Below the pieces are notes generated by a model that was not told the DNA's origin, searched no databases, and was given only the letters and a program-made list of their open reading frames with translations. Source: Nocardiopsis coralli (GTDB lineage Bacteria > Actinomycetota > Actinomycetes > Streptosporangiales > Streptosporangiaceae). From it: 64,000 bases of DNA. Position numbers and translations under genes: made by a program. This document shows, one piece after another, positions 15,520 to 23,396 of the stretch. Where the stretch lies: the NCBI RefSeq assembly GCF_014892575.1, contig NZ_JADBGI010000010.1, positions 62,001 to 126,000 of the forward strand, written 5' to 3'. Each line of letters opens with the position of its first letter. Positions within the stretch are counted from its first letter, which is position 1.

Positions 15520-16770
15520 ATGGCTCCGCGTCCTCGGCTGTGGATCGCGCTCCTGTCCGCCATGGCGCTGACCAACCAGCTCTCGGTGAACATCGTCAGG
15601 CCGGCCACCACGTACAAGGTCGACGAACTCGGCGGGGACACCACCGTGGTGGGGCTCATCGCGGCCGCCTATGCGGTGGTGCCGCTGGTCTCGGCGATGT
15701 CCGTCGGCCGGCTCGCGCAACGCCTCCCGGCCCTGAGCGGCCTGATGGCGGGCGGTTTCCTCACCATGCTGGCGGGGGCCGCCGCGATCGCCCTCTCCCC
15801 CGCTGTGTGGGCCATGTTCGCCGGAACGGCCCTGTTGGGGTTCGGGCAGTTGGTGTTCACCATCGGCGGCCAGTCAGCGGTCGGCCGGATCGCGGGCGAG
15901 CGCCGGCTCGACTCCGGTTTCGGCTGGTTCACCGCCGGTGTCTCGGCGGGCCAGATGCTGGGGCCTCCCACAGCCGGTTGGATCATGGTCCGCCCCGATT
16001 CCGCCCCCTTTCCCGGTGGGAGCGACGCGGCCATCGCCTTCGGCGGTCTCGTCGTCCTGCCGGCCCTGGCCGTCCTCGCGGCGTCGGTGCTGCGGTCCCA
16101 CAAGGGCACAGGAACTGCGACGGGCGGGGCGTTCCCGACGAAGGGTGTCCCACACGGTTCCGGCCCCGGTTCCCGGCCCGAACACGTCAGTGCCCGGCAG
16201 ATTCTCCGGCGTCCGGGCGTGGGCTCGCACGTGGTCGCCTCTTCCGGACTCCTCGCCCTGACCGACATCCTGGTCGCGTTCGTCCCCCTTCTCGGGGAGG
16301 AAGCAGGCCTCTCCCCGGTCGTGGTCGGCCTGCTGCTCGCCATGCGAGGGGTGGGGTCGCTGCTCTCGCGTGTACTCCTCGGGACGCTGACCGCCCGTGT
16401 CAGGCGGGAGACGTTACTGACGGCAAGCCTGGTCTGCTCGGCGGCGTCCTTCACCGCCTTCCCGTTCACACTGGGCCATCCGGGGGCCGCGGGCGTGCTG
16501 ATGGTGATCGGAGGGTTCTTCCTGGGGTTGGGACAACCCCTCACCATGTCCCTGGTCGCCCTCGCCGTCCCACCGGGATGGCGTCCGCCCGCCTTGGCGC
16601 TGCGTCTGGTGGGCAACCGGCTCGGTCAGGTCGTCGTCCCGGTCGCGGCAGGAGCGATCGCGGCTCCGGCCGGCCCCGCTGGAGCGGTGTGGCTAGGAAG
16701 CGGTCTCCTCATGGTCTCGGTGGCCGAACGGCGGTTGTCACCGGGCCGCCGGAAGGGCGAGGAGATCTGA
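15520..16770 (+). CDS. MFS transporter
   Basis: A 416-residue protein with twelve predicted membrane helices in two halves separated by a hydrophilic loop near residues 195-225. The N-terminal LTNQLSVNIVRPATTYKVDEL and SAMSVGRLAQRLP near the helix 2-3 loop fit the major facilitator superfamily. The substrate is not evident. It follows the CitMHS gene by 16 bases and precedes gntR, so it may export a product of tricarboxylate metabolism or be a second uptake route. The ATG at 15520 follows GAAGAGGGCAGAATTG. Confidence 0.82.
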   Translation: MAPRPRLWIALLSAMALTNQLSVNIVRPATTYKVDELGGDTTVVGLIAAAYAVVPLVSAMSVGRLAQRLPALSGLMAGGFLTMLAGAAAIALSPAVWAMFAGTALLGFGQLVFTIGGQSAVGRIAGERRLDSGFGWFTAGVSAGQMLGPPTAGWIMVRPDSAPFPGGSDAAIAFGGLVVLPALAVLAASVLRSHKGTGTATGGAFPTKGVPHGSGPGSRPEHVSARQILRRPGVGSHVVASSGLLALTDILVAFVPLLGEEAGLSPVVVGLLLAMRGVGSLLSRVLLGTLTARVRRETLLTASLVCSAASFTAFPFTLGHPGAAGVLMVIGGFFLGLGQPLTMSLVALAVPPGWRPPALALRLVGNRLGQVVVPVAAGAIAAPAGPAGAVWLGSGLLMVSVAERRLSPGRRKGEEI

Positions 16771-16790
16771 ACCGAGCACAGGAAGGTCGT

Positions 16791-16805
16791 ACAGCATATA
16801 AAGTA
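16791..16805. promoter_or_regulatory. AT-rich operator candidate, copy 3 (before gntR)
   Basis: The lower strand reads TACTTTATATGCTGT, matching 12 of 15 positions of the motif at 13977-13991. It lies about 80 bases upstream of the gntR start, consistent with autoregulation of the island regulator. Confidence 0.5.
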
Positions 16806-16883
16806 CAGGTTGTTGAACCTCGGTACCGACCATGCGGACATAAACCCCGTGTACAGCAGCACGGGCGCCCCAGGGAGAAAACC

Positions 16884-17564
16884 ATGCCACCGCCCACCTG
16901 GACCAAAGCCGGTTATGCCTACGAACAGGTCCGTCGGCGCATCATGGCGGGCGCCCTCGAGTCCGGCCAGACACTCCCTCTCGGACAGCTCACGGAGGAG
17001 TTCGGCGTGAGCATGACTCCGATGCGTGAGGCCTTGCGCAGGCTTGACGCAGAGGGACTGGTCGTCATCGACGTGCATCGCAACGCCCGGGTGGCGGCGC
17101 TCTCGGCAGAGGAAGCGGTGCACCTGTTCGAGCTGCGGGAGAAGCTCGATCCGATGGCAGCTTCACTCGCTGCCGAACGCCGTTCCAAAGCGGATTCCGA
17201 GCACATCCGCGCCACGCTCGACCGGATGCAGCCCTTGGAGGACGAACACGACCTCGATGCGTTGGCTGCTCACCGCGACTTCCACCGTGCCGTCTACCGG
17301 GCTTCCCGGAACCCGCTGCTCATCGAAACCCTCGAAGGGCTCTGGGACAAGGCGGACCGGTACCGCCAGCTGGGGATCGCCTCCCTGCGCGACGACGAGG
17401 ACGACCGCGCGCGTGTCCACCGCGAACACACGGCGATCGCGGAGGCCGTCATCGGCGGAGACGCGGAGACCGCAGAGCAGGAAATGCTCGCCCACGTGAG
17501 GGGGAGCCTGGGACGGCGGGCCATCGGCGTGTTGGACCCGGCCACGGAGAGGGACAAGAGCTAG
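16884..17564 (+). CDS. GntR-family regulator, FCD (FadR) subfamily
   Basis: A 226-residue protein with an N-terminal winged helix (QVRRRIMAGALESGQTLPLG, then LTEEFGVSMTPMREALRRLDAEGLV near residues 35-59) and an all-helical FCD ligand domain. Metal-binding FCD residues are visible as D/H positions in AAHRDFHRAVYRAS near 135-148 and HREHTAIAEAV near 179-189. FCD regulators commonly sense organic acids; control of the adjacent tricarboxylate genes is the natural inference. AGGGAGAAAACC precedes the ATG. Its TAG stop overlaps the stop codon of the convergent tetR gene, exactly at the island edge. Confidence 0.9.
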   Translation: MPPPTWTKAGYAYEQVRRRIMAGALESGQTLPLGQLTEEFGVSMTPMREALRRLDAEGLVVIDVHRNARVAALSAEEAVHLFELREKLDPMAASLAAERRSKADSEHIRATLDRMQPLEDEHDLDALAAHRDFHRAVYRASRNPLLIETLEGLWDKADRYRQLGIASLRDDEDDRARVHREHTAIAEAVIGGDAETAEQEMLAHVRGSLGRRAIGVLDPATERDKS

Positions 17565-18175
17565 CCGGTGTGCGTCAGCGAGGAGATGAGCAGGTCGGCG
17601 AAGTGCCGTCCCACGTCCGCGCCGGTCAGGGGCCCGTCCTCGCGGTACCAGGTGCTGAGGTGGTGCACCGAACCGAAGTAGAAGTCCACGACGAGGTCGG
17701 CGGAGACGTCGCTGCGGAAGGTCCCCTCGGCCTGGCCCTGCTCGATCATGGAGCGGAAGTGCTCGTGGTACTTGCGCCGCTCGGCCCGCACCGTGCGCTG
17801 CTTCTCCTCGCCGAGCTGGTGCATCGACCGGAAGAAGATGACGGTGTCGTCCAGGTTGTCGACGCTGGTGACGATCACGTCGACCGCCGCGGCGTGCACC
17901 CGTTCGGTGACGGGTTCGGGCCGGCCGGAGATCTCCACCAGGTGGTCGGTCTGCATGCGCAGCACACGCGCGTAGACCTCGTAGAGCAGGTCGTCCTTGG
18001 AACCGAAGTAGTGGTACATGGCGCCCTTGGTCACGCCGGCGGCCGCCACGATCGCCTGCACGGAGGTGCCCTCGTAACCGCGCTCGGCGAACAGCCGGGT
18101 CGCGGCCCTCAAGAGCCGTTCGGGCACCGGTCCCGTCGCGGTGCCGTTGCCGTCGTCCTCGCGCGCCTGTGCCAT
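17561..18175 (-). CDS. TetR-family transcriptional regulator
   Basis: A 204-residue TetR-type repressor. The N-terminal helix-turn-helix is RLFAERGYEGTSVQAIVAAAGVTKGAMYHYFGSKDDLLYEVY (around residues 25-66), followed by an all-helical ligand domain. The ATG at 18175 has GAGG six bases upstream; the frame is open further but no better start is seen. A site starting ATACCGACC lies 60 bases upstream, and the same sequence is the operator of the SDR/kinase/acyl-CoA dehydrogenase operon at 5339, so this protein may control that operon and itself. Its last 24 codons exist in a second copy at 11127-11197. Confidence 0.9.
   Translation of the reverse strand: MAQAREDDGNGTATGPVPERLLRAATRLFAERGYEGTSVQAIVAAAGVTKGAMYHYFGSKDDLLYEVYARVLRMQTDHLVEISGRPEPVTERVHAAAVDVIVTSVDNLDDTVIFFRSMHQLGEEKQRTVRAERRKYHEHFRSMIEQGQAEGTFRSDVSADLVVDFYFGSVHHLSTWYREDGPLTGADVGRHFADLLISSLTHTG
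17563..17636 (-). repeat. direct repeat, right copy (3' end of intact tetR)
   Basis: These 74 bases form the C-terminal codons of the intact tetR gene and match 11127-11197 base for base apart from a 3-base indel. The two copies have the same orientation and bracket the aconitase/CitMHS island, as expected when an insertion regenerates the end of its target gene. Confidence 0.85.
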
Positions 18176-18235
18176 CTCTTGCCTCACCTCGTGTCCCCGC
18201 CCCGTCGCGGGTCCTCGTGTGCCAACCGTGCCAGC

Positions 18236-18253
18236 ATACCGACCGGCTGGTAC
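18236..18253. promoter_or_regulatory. TetR-type operator candidate before tetR
   Basis: ATACCGACCGGCTGGTAC is an imperfect palindrome (TACCGACCGGCTGGTA, 6 of 8 pairs) 60 bases upstream of the tetR start. Its first nine bases equal those of the operator at 5339-5356. Autoregulation is likely. Confidence 0.55.
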
Positions 18254-18306
18254 CCGAGGTACCCGCTGCACGGGAGCGTCGGAACACACCGGGTTGCCGA
18301 CCGCGG

Positions 18307-18341
18307 CCGCCGGGCCCTCCCTTCGTGGGAAGGCCCGGCGG
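18307..18341 (-). terminator. terminator of the alpha-glucoside operon
   Basis: A long hairpin: CCGCCGGGCC (18307-18316) pairs with GGCCCGGCGG (18332-18341), with an inner 4-bp stem TCCC/GGGA and a short loop TTCGT. It lies just after the GH13 stop on the lower strand and also separates that operon from tetR. Confidence 0.65.
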
Positions 18342-18352
18342 TACCGGCGGGC

Positions 18353-19987
18353 TCAACGCGGGGCGGTGTCCACCCACACGGCCCGGTCGGGTCCGAGTTC
18401 CCCCGTGTGTGCGGGGTCGCTGTGCAGCAGGGGTTCACCCTCGGGCAGCGGCAGGGGCTGCGTTCCGAGGTTGACCGCGCACATCAGGCTGCCACGGGTG
18501 AACCGCAGCAGGTCGGGGTGCTCCGGATCGCCGTGCCACTCCAGGTCCCCGGCGCCCACCCAGTGTGCGCGGCGCAGGGCGATGGCGCTGCGGTAGAGCG
18601 TGAGCACCGAACCCTCGCCGTTCTGCTCGGAGGCGGCCAGCTCACCCCACAGGGCGGGCTGGGGCAGCCAGGGTTCGGCCGAACCGAACCCGTACCCGGG
18701 CCGGTCGGCCTCCCAGGGCAGGGGCACCCGGCAGCCGTCGCGGCCCTTGAGCTCGCCGTCGCTGCGGTGGTACATGGGGTCGTCCAGGGCGGCCCCGGGC
18801 AGGTCGGCGACCTCGGGCAGCCCCAGTTCCTCACCCTGGTAGACGTAGGCCGACCCCGGCAGCGCCATGGTCAGCAGCACCGCGGCGCGGGCGCGGCGCA
18901 GCCCCAGTTCGTCGTCCACGGGCGGCTGCGTGCCACCGGAGTGCAGCCACGCGTTCTGGTCCACGTCGCGGGGCAACCCGTAGCGGGTGCGGTGGCGGAT
19001 CTGGTCGTGGTTGGACAGCACCCAGCTGGGCGCGGCCCGCAGCCCTTCGAGCCCGGCCAGGGACCGGTCGATGGTGGTGCGCAGCTCGCGGGCGTCCCAC
19101 GGGCAGCGCAGGTAGAAGAAGTTGAACGCCTGGTGGAGTTCGTCGTCGCGCACGTACAGGGGCAGGCGGTCCAGGCTGACCCCGGCCTCGGCCACGGCCA
19201 TCCGGGGCGGGTCGTAGGAGTCCAGGAGCTTGCGCCACTCCCGGTGGATCTCGTGCACCTCGTCGCGGTCCCAGAACGGGTGGTCGTCGCCGGCCGGGGG
19301 CGACATGAGTGGGGCGGCGTCGTTGCCGTACGTGGGGCGCAGCGGTTCCTCGAGGTCCTTGAACATCCCGTGGGCGACGTCGACGCGGAAGCCGTCCACA
19401 CCCGCGTCGCACCAGAACCTCAGGGTACGCAGGAAGTCGGCGCGCACCTCGTCGTTGTGCCAGTTCAGGTCGGGCTGCTCGCGGGCGAAGATGTGCATGT
19501 ACCACTGGCCGTCGGGCACCTGTTCCCAGGCGGGCCCGCCGAACTTGGACTGCCAGTCCGAGGGGGGCTGCGACCCGTCGGGGCCGATTCCGTCCCGGAA
19601 GACGAACCGGTCGCGCTCGGGCGACCCGGGCGGGGCCGCCAGGGCCTCCTGGAACCAGGGGTGCTGGTCGGAGCAGTGGTTGGGCACGATGTCGATGATG
19701 ATGCGGATCCCGCGTGCGTGGGCGGCCTCCACCAGGGTGCGGAAGTCGTCCATGTCCCCGTACACGGGGTCGACACCGCGGTAGTCGCGCACGTCGTATC
19801 CCCCGTCGGCCAGCGGGGAGGGGAAGAAGGGGGTCAGCCACAGGGCGTCGACCCCGAGGCCCTCGAGGTGGTCCAGGCGTGCGGTGATCCCGGGCAGGTC
19901 ACCGACCCCGTCACCGTCGGAGTCGTGGAAACTGCGCACGTAGATCTGGTAGACCACGGCGTCGCGCCACCAGTCGCGGTCGGGCAC
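18353..19987 (-). CDS. GH13-family alpha-glucosidase
   Basis: A 544-residue glycoside hydrolase family 13 enzyme. DAVVYQIYVRSFHDSDGDGVGDL near 9-31 and GVDALWLTPFFPSPLADGGYDV near 44-65 are N-terminal hallmarks; IIIDIVPNHCSDQHPWF near 98-114, GFRVDVAHGM near 202-211 (nucleophile Asp), VAEAG near 265 (acid/base Glu) and LSNHD near 323 are conserved regions I-IV. QIYVRSF with no signal peptide suggests an intracellular oligosaccharide hydrolase acting on maltose-type or other alpha-glucosides. It is the last gene of the ABC transporter operon. The GTG start follows GGAAAGGATC. Confidence 0.9.
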   Translation of the reverse strand: MPDRDWWRDAVVYQIYVRSFHDSDGDGVGDLPGITARLDHLEGLGVDALWLTPFFPSPLADGGYDVRDYRGVDPVYGDMDDFRTLVEAAHARGIRIIIDIVPNHCSDQHPWFQEALAAPPGSPERDRFVFRDGIGPDGSQPPSDWQSKFGGPAWEQVPDGQWYMHIFAREQPDLNWHNDEVRADFLRTLRFWCDAGVDGFRVDVAHGMFKDLEEPLRPTYGNDAAPLMSPPAGDDHPFWDRDEVHEIHREWRKLLDSYDPPRMAVAEAGVSLDRLPLYVRDDELHQAFNFFYLRCPWDARELRTTIDRSLAGLEGLRAAPSWVLSNHDQIRHRTRYGLPRDVDQNAWLHSGGTQPPVDDELGLRRARAAVLLTMALPGSAYVYQGEELGLPEVADLPGAALDDPMYHRSDGELKGRDGCRVPLPWEADRPGYGFGSAEPWLPQPALWGELAASEQNGEGSVLTLYRSAIALRRAHWVGAGDLEWHGDPEHPDLLRFTRGSLMCAVNLGTQPLPLPEGEPLLHSDPAHTGELGPDRAVWVDTAPR

Positions 19988-20059
19988 GGAGGGATCCTTT
20001 CCTGTGGGGACAACGGTCCTGTGTGGACAACGGCGGGCGGGCCTCGGCCCTCGACGGCT

Positions 20060-20920
20060 TCAGCCCTTGACTGCGCCGGCCGTCATGCCCGCGACGACGG
20101 CCCGGCGGAAGACCAGGGCCAGGACCGCGATCGGCAGCACGGTGGCGACCGAGGCGGCGAAGATGGTGCCGAAGGGGACCTCGAACTCCGACCCGAACAG
20201 CGCGATACCGACGGGCACGGTGCGCATGTCGTCCTCGCTGTTGAAGGTCATCGCCATGAGGAACTCGGTGAGGCAGGCGGTGAACGTGAAGACCCCGACC
20301 GCGAAGAGCCCGGGGCGGACCGTGGGCAGGATGACCGACCAGACCGTGCGGGTGGTCGAGGCCCCGTCGATCTGCGCGGACTCCTCCAGTTCGTAGGGCA
20401 GGTCCTTGAGGTAGTTGCGCATGATCCACACCGCGAACGGCAGGTTGAACGCCACGTACGGCAGGATCAGCCCGACATGGGTGTTGAGCAGCCCGAGGGA
20501 GCGCTCGATCATGTACAGCGGCGTCACCACGGCGATGGTCGGGAACACCGAGATCATCAGCAGGAACACCATGATCGGGCCCTTGCCGCGCACGGGCATG
20601 CGCGCGAGCGCGTACCCGGCGAACAGCGACAGGCCGAGAACGAAGGTGGTGGCCAGGCAGGCCACGAGCAGGCTGTTGAAGACGTAACGCCCGAACGCGT
20701 GCTGCCCGAAGGCCTCCTCGTAGTGGGTGAGGGTGGGCTCGGAGGGCCAGAAGGTGGGCGGCAGGGTGCCCATCTCGCCCGTGGGCGTGATCGAGTTGAC
20801 GAGCAGCCAGTAGATGGGCGCCGCGGTGACCAGGGCGATGACGACGGCGCTGACGTTGACCGTGTTGAACACACGGCGCCGGCCCCGGCGGCGGGGCGGT
20901 TTCACGGCCGTGGTGCTCAT
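20060..20920 (-). CDS. carbohydrate ABC transporter permease (MalG/AglG type)
   Basis: A 286-residue permease with six predicted helices. The cytoplasmic EAA loop ELEESAQIDGASTTRTVWSV lies near 197-216, as in MalG-type subunits, and the C-terminus AGMTAGAVKG is typical of the CUT1 family. The first 20 residues are Arg-rich and cytosolic. Its ATG overlaps the stop of the upstream permease gene (ATGA). No ATPase gene is present in the locus; in actinomycetes such importers usually share a general MsiK-type ATPase encoded elsewhere. Confidence 0.9.
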   Translation of the reverse strand: MSTTAVKPPRRRGRRRVFNTVNVSAVVIALVTAAPIYWLLVNSITPTGEMGTLPPTFWPSEPTLTHYEEAFGQHAFGRYVFNSLLVACLATTFVLGLSLFAGYALARMPVRGKGPIMVFLLMISVFPTIAVVTPLYMIERSLGLLNTHVGLILPYVAFNLPFAVWIMRNYLKDLPYELEESAQIDGASTTRTVWSVILPTVRPGLFAVGVFTFTACLTEFLMAMTFNSEDDMRTVPVGIALFGSEFEVPFGTIFAASVATVLPIAVLALVFRRAVVAGMTAGAVKG

Positions 20921-21882
20921 CGGCGCACCTCCCCGACCTGGGCGCGGAAGACCTTGAGCGCCAACAGACACATGATCAGGACGATCCCTCCGGTGGTCAC
21001 GGCGATGGCGGCGCCCGCGCCGAGGTTCAGGCTCTGGAACATCACCCGCCAGCCGAGCAGTGCCAGGGGTTCGGTGGCGGTGCCGGGCCCGCCGCCGGTC
21101 ATGACGAAGGGCAGGTCGAAGACGCCGAAGGACTGCAGGGTGCGGAACAGGACCGCGATGGCCAGCGTGGAGGTCAGCTGCGGCAGGGTGATCCGCCAGA
21201 AGCTGTGCCAGGCGTTGGCGCCGTCGATGCTCGCGGCCTCGTACTGCTCGCGCGGGATGGTGACCAGCCCGGCCAGGACGATGATGGCCACGAACGGGGT
21301 GGTCTTCCAGATGTCGGCGATCATCACCGCGGCGATGGCGGGTGCTGGTTCGCCCAGGATCACGACCTCCAGGCCGACCAGGTCGAAGAACCAGGAGATG
21401 ACGCCGTAGGAGGAGTTGAGCATGAACGCCCACAGCTGGGCGGAGACCACGGTGATCATCGCCCACGGCACCAGGAGCAGGGCCATGAGCCAGCCGCGCC
21501 CGGCGGTGAGGCGTTCGAGCACGAGGGCGATGAGGGTGCCCAGCGCCAGCTCCACGGCGACGGTCACGACGGTGTAGAAGAGCGTGAACGCCAGGGCGCT
21601 GTACCAGCGTGCGCTGGTGAGCAGGGCGACGTAGTTGTCGAGGGTGGGCCCCTCGAGCTCGAAGCCCGAGTAGGACAGGTCGACGTGCGAGAAGCTCATC
21701 GCCAGGGAGAACAGCACCGGGAAGACGGTGACGGCCCCGACGACGACCAGGGTGGGTGTCAGGTAGGCCCACGCGGTGCGGGTCGCGGCGCGGTGGGCCC
21801 GGCCGGCGCGGGGTGCGGGCCGGGGCGTGCGGGCGCGCTCGGGTGCGGTGTCCCGGGCCGGGTCCTGGGTGTGGGCGGTCAC
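20917..21882 (-). CDS. carbohydrate ABC transporter permease (MalF/AglF type)
   Basis: A 321-residue permease. After a Pro/Arg-rich N-terminus come six predicted helices, beginning TAWAYLTPTLVVVGAVTVFPVLFSL near 37-61, and the EAA loop EQYEAASIDGANAWHSFWRI near 215-234. It pairs with the downstream MalG-type permease, whose start overlaps its stop. The GTG start lies two bases after the stop of the solute-binding protein gene, so translation is probably coupled. Confidence 0.9.
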   Translation of the reverse strand: MTAHTQDPARDTAPERARTPRPAPRAGRAHRAATRTAWAYLTPTLVVVGAVTVFPVLFSLAMSFSHVDLSYSGFELEGPTLDNYVALLTSARWYSALAFTLFYTVVTVAVELALGTLIALVLERLTAGRGWLMALLLVPWAMITVVSAQLWAFMLNSSYGVISWFFDLVGLEVVILGEPAPAIAAVMIADIWKTTPFVAIIVLAGLVTIPREQYEAASIDGANAWHSFWRITLPQLTSTLAIAVLFRTLQSFGVFDLPFVMTGGGPGTATEPLALLGWRVMFQSLNLGAGAAIAVTTGGIVLIMCLLALKVFRAQVGEVRR

Positions 21883-21883
21883 C

Positions 21884-23224
21884 TCACAGGCTCCTTCCGT
21901 CGAGCGCCGACTGCACGGCGCCGCGGGCCTCGCCGAGCGCGTCCCCGGTCTCCTCGGTCCCGGACAGCACGGCGTTGACGTTGCTGAACACGGCCTGGGA
22001 GACCTGCGTGTAGTGCGGTGTGGAGGTGGGGCGGGAGACGAGGTCGTTGTCGGGGGCGGCGGCGATGACCGGGGACAGGGCGCGGATCTCCTCGGACTCG
22101 CGGACGGAGTCCAGGGTGGGCACCGTCGAGGAGCGTTCGGCCATCTCCGCCTGGATCTCGGGGCTGGTGATCCAGGTGAGGAAGGCCAGCGAAGCGCCGA
22201 GGTTCTCGGTGTGGGGGTTCATGTACACGTTCCACCCGCCGACGCTGGAGGCGCGGGTGTCCTGTCCTTCGAAGGCGGGCATCGCGGTGACGCCGACGTC
22301 CCCGGCGATCTCGGACATCCCGGGGTCCTCGGCGGTGGCGTGGGCGTAGGCCCAGTTGCGCAGGAACGCGCTCTGGCCGTTGGTGAAGGACTGCAGGGAC
22401 TCGGGCTCCTCGAAGGTGGACACCCCGGCGGGGGCCAGGCCCTCCTCGCCCAGGCCGTGCATGAACTCGACGGCCTCGTGGGCGGGTGCGTCGTCGATCG
22501 CGGGTGACTCGAGGGCGTCGTCGAGGATCCCGCCGCCGGCCGCGGCAACGAACTCGTTGGTCACGGCGGTCAGGCCCTCGTAGGCGGCGCCCTGGTAGGC
22601 GATCCCGTGGTCGACCTCGCCCTCGTCGATGAGCAGGCGGGACTGCTCGGCGACCACTTCCCAGGTGGTGGGCGGCTCGAGGCCGTGCTCCTCGAGCAGG
22701 TCGGTGCGGTAGTAGAGGAAGGCCTGGTCGAGGGTGAGGGGGATGCCGTAGGTGCGGCCCTCGTAGGAGGCGGCCTCGACCACGGCGGGGTCGAACCCGT
22801 CGAAGTAGTCGTCGGGCAGGTACTCGTCGACGGGCAGCGCGAGGCCTGCGTCGGCCATCTGCGCCGACCAGGCGACGTCGCCGTTGTAGATGTCGGGGGT
22901 GGAGGAGCCGCCCATGATCTGCGTGGACAGGCCGGCCCGGTTGGTGTCGACGTTGGTGGGGGCGCTGACGACCTCGACCTCGATCGTGGGGTGGAGGCGT
23001 TCGAACTCCTCCACGAGCCACACGCGGGCGTCGTCGCCGCGGTTGCCGAACGGCGCGGCCTGCCAGGTGATGGTGACGGGTTCGTCGGGCACGTCGGTGC
23101 TCTGGCCGGCGACGGGGTCGTCGTGGTCGGTGGCGCAGCCGGCCAGGACGGTGGTGACCACGAGCGCGAGGGCCGCCTTGGGCAGGCCTGTGCGCGGGGG
23201 TCGGTCGGCGCGTGGGGATCTCAC
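21884..23224 (-). CDS. extracellular sugar-binding lipoprotein of ABC importer
   Basis: The 446-residue product starts with basic residues, a hydrophobic stretch (ALALVVTTVLAG) and the lipobox LAGC near residues 22-25, so it should be a lipid-anchored binding protein. VTITWQAAPFGNRGDDARVWLVEEFERLHP and the later SVGGWNVYMNPHTENLGASLAFL match family 1 solute-binding proteins. With the neighbouring GH13 glucosidase an alpha-glucoside ligand is likely. The GTG at 23224 is chosen because AGGTGA lies seven bases upstream; the frame is open further but lacks a ribosome site. A LacI-type palindrome lies just upstream. Confidence 0.88.
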   Translation of the reverse strand: MRSPRADRPPRTGLPKAALALVVTTVLAGCATDHDDPVAGQSTDVPDEPVTITWQAAPFGNRGDDARVWLVEEFERLHPTIEVEVVSAPTNVDTNRAGLSTQIMGGSSTPDIYNGDVAWSAQMADAGLALPVDEYLPDDYFDGFDPAVVEAASYEGRTYGIPLTLDQAFLYYRTDLLEEHGLEPPTTWEVVAEQSRLLIDEGEVDHGIAYQGAAYEGLTAVTNEFVAAAGGGILDDALESPAIDDAPAHEAVEFMHGLGEEGLAPAGVSTFEEPESLQSFTNGQSAFLRNWAYAHATAEDPGMSEIAGDVGVTAMPAFEGQDTRASSVGGWNVYMNPHTENLGASLAFLTWITSPEIQAEMAERSSTVPTLDSVRESEEIRALSPVIAAAPDNDLVSRPTSTPHYTQVSQAVFSNVNAVLSGTEETGDALGEARGAVQSALDGRSL

Positions 23225-23240
23225 GCCGCTCACCTCGTTT

Positions 23241-23254
23241 CGCAAACGTTTGCG
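23241..23254. promoter_or_regulatory. LacI-type operator before the sugar transport operon
   Basis: CGCAAACGTTTGCG is a perfect 14-bp palindrome with the central CG step typical of LacI/GalR-family operators. It lies 17 bases upstream of the binding-protein start codon, where a bound repressor would block the promoter. Confidence 0.75.
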
Positions 23255-23364
23255 TCTTGGAACCCAGGAGAGCTCGGCGGGGGACACTGCTCTGACCAGG
23301 GTGAAACTCTGTGAAGAGGACGGTAACACGCGAGACATGATGTGACCATATGGGGGAAATCTAG

Positions 23365-23376
23365 GCAAGCGCTTGC
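23365..23376. promoter_or_regulatory. LacI-type operator before lacI-family gene
   Basis: GCAAGCGCTTGC is a perfect 12-bp palindrome 20 bases upstream of the LacI-family gene. It matches the half-site pattern of the 23241 site (CAA-CG/CTT-G), so the regulator probably represses both itself and the divergent operon. Confidence 0.7.
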
Positions 23377-23396
23377 GTAACTGCTACCGTGAGGGC

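Larger units (their letters stand above)
11198..17562. other. putative acquired tricarboxylate-utilisation island
   Basis: This 6.4-kb segment lies between two direct copies of the tetR 3' end (11127-11197 and 17563-17636). It holds aconitase, CitMHS symporter, MFS transporter and GntR/FCD regulator genes, a self-contained catabolic set. The right edge falls exactly at the overlapping stop codons of gntR and tetR. Promoter regions inside are unusually AT-rich for this genome. No integrase or transposase is inside, so the mechanism (homologous or lost-integrase site-specific) is open. Confidence 0.7.

Noticed and set aside
17570-21409. 1,279-codon rightward open frame over tetR and the sugar operon
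   Set aside because: It is antisense to three well-supported genes and encodes only low-complexity His/Gln/Val/Gly sequence.
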